DNA of 8,171 bases from an uncultured Spartobacteria bacterium (GCA_903831635.1 CAIKYN010000030.1:1-8171), one strand, 5' to 3'. Counted from the stretch's first letter, positions 1 through 6,699 are shown. Numbers and translations are program-made. Notes: generated from the sequence alone by a model not told the origin.

Positions 1-76
1 CAGGAACCCGGTGATAACTGACCGTCAGGTCCTCGATGCATAGCATCTGCTGCCGATCTTGGAGAGTGTCACTCAT
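1..76 (-). CDS. ABC transporter ATP-binding protein, N-terminal fragment (probable metal-uptake type)
   Basis: Only the first 25 codons lie in the window; the gene runs off the left edge. The reading from ATG at 76 is MSDTLQDRQQ followed by MLCIEDLTVSYHRVP. The string IEDLTVSYHRVP matches the first beta strand and aromatic A-loop tyrosine of ABC ATPases (pattern L-x-V-x-Y), and the form LTVSYHRVP is what I recall from zinc/manganese/iron uptake ATPases of the ZnuC/MntB type. The Walker motifs are outside the window, so the substrate is an inference. A second in-frame ATG at 46 could be the true start, since it sits directly before the conserved strand. Neither start has a clear Shine-Dalgarno sequence. 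The ATG at 76 overlaps the stop of the 168-aa gene (ATGA), which fits translational coupling within one operon. Confidence 0.7.
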   Translation of the reverse strand, partial: MSDTLQDRQQMLCIEDLTVSYHRVP

Positions 77-579
77 GGGAGAAAGGACTCGGGAATCGGA
101 AGGGTATCCTCCACGGATTTCTGGCCCCAGAAGCTCTTCTCGAGAGATGCCTGATAGCCGTGAACCAGCACTTCGACTCGCAGGGCATGAGGTTCTTCGT
201 CGCCCCAATCGGCTGTGATTAGGAGATCCTCCCCTTTGGTGATCTCAACAGCGGAACGGTATTCTCCGGGAGAGATCTGGTCTTTCTCGGTAAGAAGTTT
301 TCTTCCGGCCTGAGATATTATGCAATGCTGTGGAGAAGGGGCAGCATGGAGCAGCAAGGTAGCTCTCAGTGTCGGTCGTTGAGCCGAGCCCATGTTAGAG
401 GAGATGGGGGAAGGGGTGGAGGAGGTGGTGGCCGCAGAGGAGTTGGTTGCTGTCGCGCTGGTGAGCACTTCCTGTGCCTGGGATGAATTCCCGTGCAGCG
501 TGAGTCGACAAACCGGCCAGAGAACCGCCGCGAGTACGAGCAGTACGACGGCAAATCGGAGCAGTGGATTTCCCTTCAT
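73..579 (-). CDS. Hypothetical membrane-anchored or secreted protein (168 aa)
   Basis: I do not recognise a family. Seen in the sequence: residues 1-8 carry Lys and Arg, residues 9-23 form a hydrophobic segment, and Cys24 is followed by Arg, so the start is an uncleaved anchor or a signal peptide. Residues 31-65 are a Ser/Thr/Ala-rich linker. Residues 69-165 look like a small mostly beta domain, with features such as ITADWGDEEPHALRVEVLVHG (residues 121-141) and two histidines in it (131, 140). The protein should therefore face the periplasm. An in-frame TAG lies just upstream of the ATG at 579 and no other start fits the hydrophobic N-terminus, so this start is secure. The stop overlaps the start of a downstream ABC ATPase (ATGA), and a HupE-family gene lies 109 nt upstream. 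The context suggests an accessory role in metal transport, but no metal-binding motif proves it. Confidence 0.75.
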   Translation of the reverse strand: MKGNPLLRFAVVLLVLAAVLWPVCRLTLHGNSSQAQEVLTSATATNSSAATTSSTPSPISSNMGSAQRPTLRATLLLHAAPSPQHCIISQAGRKLLTEKDQISPGEYRSAVEITKGEDLLITADWGDEEPHALRVEVLVHGYQASLEKSFWGQKSVEDTLPIPESFLP

Positions 580-583
580 GAGT

Positions 584-595
584 GAGTGATCACTC
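584..595. repeat. 12-bp perfect palindrome just upstream of the 168-aa gene
   Basis: GAGTGATCACTC reads the same on both strands and ends 5 nt from the ATG at 579. As RNA it can form a 4-bp hairpin (GAGU/ACUC) with a GAUC loop, or as DNA it could be a dimeric protein site. A perfect 12-bp palindrome is expected about twice by chance in a window of this size, so only its position makes it notable. It does not resemble a Fur or Zur box that I know. Confidence 0.3.
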
Positions 596-596
596 T

Positions 597-626
597 ACGG
601 ATACCTCCCCGAAAGGGAAAGTCCGT
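597..626 (-). promoter_or_regulatory. RNA hairpin in the leader of the 168-aa gene, burying an SD-like sequence
   Basis: On the minus strand the arms ACGGA and TCCGT (5 perfect pairs) enclose CTTTCCC, loop TTTC, and GGGGAGG, which add 7 more pairs including two or more G-U wobbles, with a 2-nt TA bulge. The wobbles are favourable only in the minus-strand RNA, which points to that strand as the functional transcript. The 3' arm holds GGGGAGG (610 down to 604), the only Shine-Dalgarno-like sequence before the gene, 24 nt from its ATG. No U-run follows, so it is not an intrinsic terminator. It may be a translational control element, or simply a stable intergenic stem that protects mRNA. Confidence 0.4.
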
Positions 627-688
627 TAAGGTCCTTTAGTCCAGGAATGAGCTGGGCGAGCCTGATTTGCTCCGAGTTACTTCGGGAA

Positions 689-1291
689 TTAAACAGGGAA
701 ACAGAAGTCGTAGAGCGCGAAGGCGATGAGAAAGAGTCCCACTAAGCGTACGGCCACAGCGATTTTTGGATTCTTGTTCAGGAGTAATCCTCCGCCTACA
801 CCGAAAGCATGAAGAAGTGAGGTTGCAACCACCATGCCGACAAAGAACATCATGGGGAGAGCACCTAATGGCATCTCCGATCCATGAGCATAACCATGGC
901 AGAGGCCTGCAGCTCCGACGCTAAGTGCAGCCACAAGCTTGGAGGGGCGCCATGCTATCCCGAGGGCCACTCCAAGAAGGACGATCGAAGCGAGGATGCC
1001 ATGCTCAACAAAAGGTTGATGAACACCACAGAGTCCAATCGTTCCACCAAGCATCATGGACCCAACAAAGGAGCAGGGAAGAATCCAAAGGGCACGACCG
1101 CCGATCTGAACGGCCCAGAGGCCAACGGCAACCATGACAAGAAGATGGTCAAGTCCGCTTAGAGGATGCAGGAAGCCAGCTTGAGCTGCTCCGCCCATAT
1201 CCACCGCGTGGAACTGGGCGGGGTGAGCTGACGCAGAAACGGCAGTGCCGATAAGGCCTACGAGCGACAGAAGTGGAAGATGGCGTTTCAT
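689..1291 (-). CDS. hupE: HupE/UreJ-family membrane protein
   Basis: HupE/UreJ proteins are small polytopic inner-membrane proteins tied to nickel (or related metal) supply for hydrogenase and urease, though many members have no assigned metal. The 200-aa product has a cleavable-looking signal peptide (residues 1-22, ending SASA before HPAQFH). Next comes the family signature HPLSGLDH at residues 42-49, then several hydrophobic helices, a second histidine-rich motif CHGYAHGSEMP at 131-141, and His161 within a further helix. About six helices follow the signal peptide. I chose the ATG at 1291 because AGGA lies 8 nt upstream and the signal peptide starts there. A TTG at 1327 overlapping the ftsH stop would add 12 residues and is less likely. 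It lies 32 nt after ftsH and upstream of the 168-aa gene and an ABC ATPase on the same strand. No hydrogenase or urease gene is visible here, so the metal is unknown. Confidence 0.88.
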   Translation of the reverse strand: MKRHLPLLSLVGLIGTAVSASAHPAQFHAVDMGGAAQAGFLHPLSGLDHLLVMVAVGLWAVQIGGRALWILPCSFVGSMMLGGTIGLCGVHQPFVEHGILASIVLLGVALGIAWRPSKLVAALSVGAAGLCHGYAHGSEMPLGALPMMFFVGMVVATSLLHAFGVGGGLLLNKNPKIAVAVRLVGLFLIAFALYDFCFPV

Positions 1292-1299
1292 TCGACAGA

Positions 1300-1303
1300 T
1301 CCT
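1300..1303 (-). promoter_or_regulatory. Ribosome binding site of hupE
   Basis: AGGA on the minus strand, 8 nt before the ATG at 1291. It decides the start in favour of this ATG over the upstream TTG at 1327, which would read through this site. Confidence 0.5.
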
Positions 1304-1323
1304 GCTCTGCGGAAGAAGTGATT

Positions 1324-3387
1324 TCAAGCTGGAACCGGAGCCGCAAGGCCACCTGTGGGGTAGTCCGGCTCAGTTGGTTTGCTCACTTCTGCGGAAGGGG
1401 TATTGGATGGTGGAGGCGGGAGCGGTGGAGGTTTTTGAGCAATCACTGGGGGATTGCGCATGTAGCCGAGATTAATCAGATCCTCAACCTGCAAGCCCTC
1501 GAGGGTTTCGAATTCCAAGAGGGCATGGGCGATCAGTTTTACCTTCTCTTTCTGGGCTTCAAGGATCTCGGTGGCTTGCCGATAGGCATCGTCAATGAGG
1601 CGCTTGACCTCGCTATCGATCTGCTGGGCGGTCGATTCACTGTATTCGCGAGAGCGACCGGCGTCGCGCCCCATGAAGACCATTTCGTTTTCATCACTGA
1701 AGCGGATCATTCCGAGACTGCTCATTCCCCACTCGCAGACCATTCGGCGTGCGAGCTTGGTGGCCTGGGCGATATCGCCGGAGGCTCCATTGGAGACATC
1801 CCCGGTGAACATCTCCTCCGCGATGCGTCCGCCCATGGTCATGATGAGCATGGCGAGAGCCTCCTTGCGCTGCGTGGCGTATTTGTCGCCCTCGGGAAGG
1901 TACATTGTGGCGCCGAGGTATTGACCTCTGGGGATGATGGTGACCTTATGAAGCGGGTGGTTGTGGTCGACCACAACGTTAAGGAGTGCGTGGCCGGCCT
2001 CATGCCATGCGGTGGAGGTTTTTTCCTTCTCACTCATCGCCATGCTGCGGCGTTCCTTGCCCCAGCGGACCTTATCACGTGCTTCCTCAAGGTCGGATTG
2101 TTCGATCGCCACCTGTCCCTTACGGGCGGCCATCAGGGCGGCCTCATTAAGGACATTCGCAAGTTCCGCGCCGGAGTAACCCGGTGTGCCGCGAGCAATC
2201 AGGCTCAGGTCGACTGATTCGGAGAGCTTCACCTTCTTGGCGTGGACGCGGAGGATCTCTTCGCGACCCTTCACATCGGGGAGGCTGACGGTCACCTGAC
2301 GGTCGAAACGACCTGGGCGCAGGAGGGCTGGATCGAGGACGTCGGGGCGGTTCGTTGCAGCGATGATGATGACACCATCCTGAGCATCAAATCCATCCAT
2401 CTCGACCAGAAGCTGGTTAAGCGTCTGCTCGCGCTCGTCATGTCCGCCGCCGACTCCATGTCCACGATGACGGCCAACAGCGTCGATCTCATCAATGAAG
2501 ATCAGGCAAGGGGCGTTTTTTCGACCCTGCTCGAACATGTCGCGGACGCGCGAAGCACCGACACCAACGAACATTTCCACAAAGTCAGAGCCGCTGATAT
2601 TGAAGAAAGGGACATCGGCCTCACCTGCAATGGCACGTGCCAGCAGCGTCTTGCCCGTTCCCGGGGAGCCGATCATGAGGACACCCTTGGGGATGCGCCC
2701 GCCGAGTTTCTGGAATTTCTTCGGGTCTTTAAGGAACTCGACGAGTTCCTGAACTTCGTCCTTAGCCTCTTCGACGCCGGCGACATCCTTGAAGGTGATC
2801 TTGTTCTTTTCCTTGGCAAGCATCTTGGCCTTACTCTTGCCGAAGTTCATGGCGCCCCGCCCCGCCATCTTGATCTGAGAGCGGAAGAAGAAGTAAAGGA
2901 CGACGAGGAAGAGTGCGATCGGCAGGATATTCAGGATGGTCGAGGCCACCATGTTCGACTCGGGACGGACATCAGGGGTGATGCCAGCGGCAGCGAGTTC
3001 CTTCTCCAGGGTCGTGCCATTGAAAGGCATGTAGACAGAGGTTTTGAAGGGGGTGGGAATCTCTTCGGTGGCGGGAGGAACAGCTTTCTTACGATAGTAA
3101 CCGGAGAGGTATTGGGTATTGCGTCCCTCCTCGATCACCAGGGCCATCGGCTTGTCCTGGGTGGAGATGATCTTTCCCTCCTTCAGGAGACTTTCGAATT
3201 TCGGCAGGGTGATCTCATCCGTGGCAACCATGCTGGATCCGCGAAACAGGAATGCACCCCCGATGAGAGCGAATGCAATGGCAAAGAGAAGCAGGCCGCG
3301 CCAGTTGAACTGAGGTTCGGGAGCGCCGGGGGGGCGCTTCGGCTTGGAGGAGTTGCTGTTTGGTGAATCGGGTGTCTCGTCTGGCAT
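1324..3387 (-). CDS. ftsH: ATP-dependent zinc metalloprotease FtsH
   Basis: FtsH is a hexameric inner-membrane AAA+ protease that extracts and degrades misfolded membrane proteins and short-lived regulators; in many Gram-negatives it also controls LPS synthesis by degrading LpxC. The 687-aa product has a Pro-rich N-terminal tail (1-28), a first membrane helix (about 31-48), a periplasmic domain, and a second helix (about 149-168). The AAA module shows Walker A GSPGTGKT (240-247), pore loop MFVG (272-275), Walker B LIFIDEID (295-302) and the second region of homology ending LLRPGRFDRQ (arginine fingers 357 and 360). The protease domain has zinc motif HEAGH (462-466), and Asp538 in GASGDIAQAT is the likely third ligand. 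A proline-rich tail (about 645-687) follows. All catalytic residues are present. The ATG at 3387 has only a weak AAGAG upstream. It is the first gene of the minus-strand block and is divergent from the deacetylase gene. The zinc-binding region is intact, so the protein should be active. Confidence 0.98.
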   Translation of the reverse strand: MPDETPDSPNSNSSKPKRPPGAPEPQFNWRGLLLFAIAFALIGGAFLFRGSSMVATDEITLPKFESLLKEGKIISTQDKPMALVIEEGRNTQYLSGYYRKKAVPPATEEIPTPFKTSVYMPFNGTTLEKELAAAGITPDVRPESNMVASTILNILPIALFLVVLYFFFRSQIKMAGRGAMNFGKSKAKMLAKEKNKITFKDVAGVEEAKDEVQELVEFLKDPKKFQKLGGRIPKGVLMIGSPGTGKTLLARAIAGEADVPFFNISGSDFVEMFVGVGASRVRDMFEQGRKNAPCLIFIDEIDAVGRHRGHGVGGGHDEREQTLNQLLVEMDGFDAQDGVIIIAATNRPDVLDPALLRPGRFDRQVTVSLPDVKGREEILRVHAKKVKLSESVDLSLIARGTPGYSGAELANVLNEAALMAARKGQVAIEQSDLEEARDKVRWGKERRSMAMSEKEKTSTAWHEAGHALLNVVVDHNHPLHKVTIIPRGQYLGATMYLPEGDKYATQRKEALAMLIMTMGGRIAEEMFTGDVSNGASGDIAQATKLARRMVCEWGMSSLGMIRFSDENEMVFMGRDAGRSREYSESTAQQIDSEVKRLIDDAYRQATEILEAQKEKVKLIAHALLEFETLEGLQVEDLINLGYMRNPPVIAQKPPPLPPPPSNTPSAEVSKPTEPDYPTGGLAAPVPA

Positions 3388-3431
3388 TGCGTGAAGCTCT
3401 TGACTACATCAGATAACACACCCAGCGGCCA

Positions 3432-4265
3432 ATGCAAACTGCACCATCCCTAGTCCATGCCTCAAAGTCTTCTTCAGGAGGTGGAAATGTCTTGGCTCCC
3501 TCTCTGGTGGTCTCGATTCACGATGTGTCAACTGTCACGAAGACGCGGGTTGTCGCGATGATTCAGGATCTCAAGGCTGCGGGGGTCCCTGAGACTTCCT
3601 TGCTGGTGATTCCAGACCATCATCATAAGGGAAGAATCGATGCTGATCCAGATTTCGGAGAGTGGCTTCGTGAAGCCACTGGAGAGGGAAGAGGCCAACG
3701 AGGCCAAGGGCATGAGGCGGTACTACATGGATTTTATCATATCCGGCCAACGAAGCAGGATGAGGGCGTGGCGACACGGATGATCACCCGCTCTTACACG
3801 GCCGGCGAGGGGGAGTTCTATGATCTGTCTCGGGAGGAGGCTTCGTCGCTACTCCTTCAGGGCAACGCTGCTCTAGCGGCATGTGGCATCACTCCCAGGG
3901 GATTCATTGCCCCTGCATGGTTGCTTGGGGAGCAAGCCGAGATGGCGGTCAGGGATGCGGGATTCGACTACACGACCCGGATCGGGGAGGTGATTGATTG
4001 TAAGAATTGCGGCTCATTTCCTGCCCGAAGCATGGTCTATAGTGTGAGGGCTCCATGGCGACGCGCAGTCAGTCTTCTCTGGAATGAGGCTCTTTTTTAC
4101 GCCTTGAATGAAAGCCCCTTGCTAAGGATCGGGCTTCATCCCCCCGATTGGGATCATCCGTCGATCCGTGACCATGCTCTCTCCTGTATTCGTAAGGCAG
4201 TGGCGACTCGCCAGGTAACGACTTATGGAAGATGGCTCGACCAATGGCGTCTGAGCGGGCATTAA
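3432..4265 (+). CDS. DUF2334-family polysaccharide deacetylase
   Basis: The product belongs to the NodB-like carbohydrate esterase fold, of which DUF2334 is a branch that removes acyl groups from amino sugars or related glycans; the natural substrate of this branch is mostly unknown. Seen motifs: SIHDVS at residues 28-33 (Asp31 as catalytic base, His30), LLVIPDHHH (57-65), VLHGFYH (97-103, the HxxxH metal pair His99/His103), FIAPAW (158-163), VYSVRAPWRR (202-211) and IGLHPPDWDHP (233-243, His236). These fit the family closely. There is no signal peptide, so it acts in the cytoplasm or at the membrane face. The ATG at 3432 gives 277 aa with a non-conserved Ser/Gly-rich start. A TTG at 3492 has a perfect AGGAGGT upstream and would give 257 aa starting just before the first strand; I think it is a serious alternative. 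The next gene, a PHP-glycosyltransferase, starts 16 nt downstream, so the two are probably co-transcribed. Confidence 0.88.
   Translation: MQTAPSLVHASKSSSGGGNVLAPSLVVSIHDVSTVTKTRVVAMIQDLKAAGVPETSLLVIPDHHHKGRIDADPDFGEWLREATGEGRGQRGQGHEAVLHGFYHIRPTKQDEGVATRMITRSYTAGEGEFYDLSREEASSLLLQGNAALAACGITPRGFIAPAWLLGEQAEMAVRDAGFDYTTRIGEVIDCKNCGSFPARSMVYSVRAPWRRAVSLLWNEALFYALNESPLLRIGLHPPDWDHPSIRDHALSCIRKAVATRQVTTYGRWLDQWRLSGH
3476..3482 (+). promoter_or_regulatory. Perfect Shine-Dalgarno inside the annotated start of the deacetylase gene
   Basis: AGGAGGT, the strongest ribosome binding site in the window. It lies 9 nt before TTG at 3492, which is in frame with the deacetylase, and 4 nt before an out-of-frame ATG at 3487 that opens only a 24-codon frame. 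It argues for starting the protein at 3492. That start would also widen the divergent promoter region shared with ftsH from 44 to 104 nt. Confidence 0.5.
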
Positions 4266-4281
4266 AGCGGCTAAGCATTCC

Positions 4282-6678
4282 ATGGCACGCATCGATCTTC
4301 ATCTCCATACCCGTTACAGTCTCCGCTCCCCGGAGTGGCTGCTGCGCCGATTGAACGTTCCGGCGAGTGTTTCCGATCCGAATCTCCTGCTGGAGAAACT
4401 ACGCCTTGCGGGCATGGACTTCTTCACCTTCACCGATGATGACTCGATCGAGGGATGTCTGGAAGTAGCGCACCTGCCCGGGGTCTTCATCAGCGAATCG
4501 GTGACGGCCCTCTTCCCGGAGGATGGTTGCCGTGTCTCGATTCTGGTCTGGGGAATCACGGAGAGCCAGCATGTGGAGATCCAGGCTCTCAAGGCGAATA
4601 TCTACGAACTCCAACAGTACCTCGTTCAGAATGACCTCGCGCATGGTGTGGCCCAATGCCTCCATGGACTTTCTCACAAGTTGAGACCAGTCCATTTGAT
4701 GAAGCTGGCGTTGCTCTTTAGGAATTTCGAGGGCATCAATGGCAGTGACGGTGCCTTTCTTGGTGGTGTGACGCGGTATCTGTTCAGCCTGAACTCCTCC
4801 GATATCGAGCGGTTCACAGTGATGACAGGTCTGCAACCGACGCACGAGGAGGCTTGGCGTAAGGTCTGGGTTGGTGGATCGGACGATCATGGCGGGACAA
4901 TTCCAGGCAAGACCTACACGGAGACCCCGGAAGCCCGCGATTCTCTCGATCTCCTTCGCCATATCAGGGAGGGGCGTTGTGAACCGCGCGGCGACTCGGG
5001 CAACCCTCTCCGTGCTTCGCTCGACTCCTATCAGGTTGCGTTTTCCTACGCCAAGAAGCGTCTGGAGGGGCACGCAGCATCTCCAACGATCCGTCTTGTC
5101 GAGAAAGCCTTTGACCGCTTCATGGAGGGGAAGGATCCGACGGTCTTCTCTCCGGGTGAGAAATTGGCCTTTCTTGCCCAAGGGATCGCCAGTGGGAAGA
5201 TCTTCGAGCTTGCCAATCCAGGTCCACGCTCGCTCTGGAAGGAGCTTTCCGGCGCTTTGAACGAGCCGGCAATGAGGGAAGAGCTGAACAAGGAACTCGA
5301 GGGTGTCGAGGATACGAGCCGCAGGGCCTTCCTCATGGCGAACATGATGGCGAGCCGTCTTGCCTACCGGCTCACCATGCAGTTCCTCGAGCAGTTGCTC
5401 GACGGACGCTTCCTCGAGAGCATCCAGATGATTGGGCCGGTCATTCCGCTGGTGGCTCTGCTTAGTCCTTATCTTTACGCATTCCGCACCCCTCCGCGTC
5501 AGCGCCTTAGGGAAGCATCTCTGGCGATGAGGGAAACAATCGCTCCGGAGTTGACGAATAATCGCCGAGCCTGGTTTACGGACACGCTTGACGACGTGAA
5601 CGGCGTCTCCACGACAATCCAGAAAATGAGCGCCTCAATCGCCGCCAATGGCAAGGGGGTCGAGGTGATGGTCTCCCGCCACGAGGTCGATGTCCCCGGC
5701 ATCCCGCTCAAGAATTTCCCTCCGATCGGAGAGTTTGCGTTGCCGGAATACGAACTGCAAAAGCTGAGCTTCCCTCCCTTGCTTCAGATCATCGATCATC
5801 TGCAGACCGGAAATTTCACCGAGGTGATCATCAGCACTCCCGGTCCCGTGGGATTGGCGGCCCTTGCTGCGGCGAGGGTGCTTGGTCTGCCCACAGCCGG
5901 CATTTATCACACCGACTTTCCCGAGTATGTCCGCATTCTCACCGAGGACGGGCTTATGGAGTCGCTGACTTGGAACTACATGCACTGGTTCTACTCACAG
6001 CTCGATACCGTCTATGTGAACTCCGACCATTACCGTCAGTGCTGGATCGATCGTGGAATCGCCCCCGAGAAACTCAAGATTCTCCCACGTGGTCTCGATA
6101 CAGGGCTCTTCCATCCCGAGAAGAGGAAGCCGGATTTCTGGAAGAAGCGCGGATTGCGTGATGGGGAAGTGGGAGCGCTCTACGTGGGTCGAGTCTCACG
6201 TGAAAAGAATCTCGATCTCTTTGCCGCCGCCTGCCGTCGTCTGCTGGCTGCAGGAGTGAAGGTCAGGCCTTTGATCGTCGGCGATGGTCCTTATGCCGCC
6301 ATGATGAAGGAGTTGCTACCCGAGGGAATCTACACGGGAAGCCTTCACAAAGAGGAGTTGGCCAGCGCCTATGCCTCGGCCGATTTCTTTGTCTTCCCCA
6401 GCACGACCGACACCTTCGGCAATGTGGTCATCGAAGCTCAGGCTAGCGGACTCCCGGTCATCGTCTCGGATATCGGAGGTCCGAAGGATCTGGTCGAAGA
6501 GGGAGTCGACGGAAGGGTCACGAAGGGACTCGACCTCGATGCTCTTACCTCCGCCGTCAGGCAGTTGGTTGAGGATGAAGAGCTCCGCAAGCGAATGGGC
6601 CTAGCCTCGCGTGCCAGGGTTGCGGAGCGCGATTGGTCCCGAGCCGCACGCCTCTTCTGGAAAGGAAGCGAGGAGTAG
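4282..6678 (+). CDS. PHP domain - GT4 glycosyltransferase fusion protein (798 aa)
   Basis: Two enzyme-like modules on one chain. Residues 1-240 form a PHP domain: DLHLHTRYS (5-13), FTFTDDDSIEG (48-58), SES (71-73) and GGSDDHGG (198-205). Residues 240-430 are helical and unassigned, with a hydrophobic run at 383-401 followed by basic residues. Residues 431-798 are a GT-B glycosyltransferase of family GT4: TDTLDDVNGV (433-442), GPVGLAALAAARVLGLP (521-537), IYHTDFPEY (541-549), LYVGRVSREKN (633-643), VGDGP (666-670) and TDTFGNVVIEAQASGLP (709-725). The last motif is the nucleotide-sugar E-x7-E site, with Asp710 in place of the first Glu. It most resembles SqdX/MgtA-type enzymes that glycosylate lipids, but donor and acceptor are unknown. 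The ATG follows the deacetylase stop by 16 nt with no clear Shine-Dalgarno. The PHP part has altered ligands (see findings). It may act with the deacetylase on an envelope glycan. Confidence 0.9.
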   Translation: MARIDLHLHTRYSLRSPEWLLRRLNVPASVSDPNLLLEKLRLAGMDFFTFTDDDSIEGCLEVAHLPGVFISESVTALFPEDGCRVSILVWGITESQHVEIQALKANIYELQQYLVQNDLAHGVAQCLHGLSHKLRPVHLMKLALLFRNFEGINGSDGAFLGGVTRYLFSLNSSDIERFTVMTGLQPTHEEAWRKVWVGGSDDHGGTIPGKTYTETPEARDSLDLLRHIREGRCEPRGDSGNPLRASLDSYQVAFSYAKKRLEGHAASPTIRLVEKAFDRFMEGKDPTVFSPGEKLAFLAQGIASGKIFELANPGPRSLWKELSGALNEPAMREELNKELEGVEDTSRRAFLMANMMASRLAYRLTMQFLEQLLDGRFLESIQMIGPVIPLVALLSPYLYAFRTPPRQRLREASLAMRETIAPELTNNRRAWFTDTLDDVNGVSTTIQKMSASIAANGKGVEVMVSRHEVDVPGIPLKNFPPIGEFALPEYELQKLSFPPLLQIIDHLQTGNFTEVIISTPGPVGLAALAAARVLGLPTAGIYHTDFPEYVRILTEDGLMESLTWNYMHWFYSQLDTVYVNSDHYRQCWIDRGIAPEKLKILPRGLDTGLFHPEKRKPDFWKKRGLRDGEVGALYVGRVSREKNLDLFAAACRRLLAAGVKVRPLIVGDGPYAAMMKELLPEGIYTGSLHKEELASAYASADFFVFPSTTDTFGNVVIEAQASGLPVIVSDIGGPKDLVEEGVDGRVTKGLDLDALTSAVRQLVEDEELRKRMGLASRARVAERDWSRAARLFWKGSEE

Positions 6679-6699
6679 AGGGAAAGTCAGAAGAATGAA
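6679..6699. other. Convergent gap between the glycosyltransferase and waaA stops
   Basis: Only 21 nt separate the two stop codons and no GC-rich stem with a T-run is seen in it. Transcripts from both sides probably run into each other's 3' ends, or end by Rho or inside the coding sequences. A weak 7-bp inverted repeat lies just inside the waaA end (6707-6713 with 6725-6731). Confidence 0.5.

Noticed and set aside
1273..2217. Plus-strand open frame (314 codons) opposite hupE and ftsH
   Set aside because: Same reason: it crosses the ends of two real minus-strand genes and shows no protein-like motif.
2242..3366. Long plus-strand open frame (374 codons) opposite ftsH
   Set aside because: It is antisense to the fully conserved ftsH reading frame, has no recognisable domain or ribosome binding site, and is explained by GC-rich codon bias of ftsH.
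3399..3436. Promoter-like hexamers (TTGACT on plus; TTGCAT with TATCTG on minus) in the ftsH/deacetylase gap
   Set aside because: TTGACT has no -10 at the right spacing, and the minus-strand pair matches the consensus at only about half of the positions, so neither is convincing.
3487..3561. Out-of-frame 24-codon peptide beginning at ATG 3487 after the strong Shine-Dalgarno
   Set aside because: It lies wholly within the deacetylase coding sequence and has no recognisable features; the in-frame TTG at 3492 explains the ribosome binding site better.
4399..5181. Minus-strand open frame (260 codons) inside the PHP domain region
   Set aside because: The plus strand there encodes clear PHP motifs; the antisense frame has no family features.
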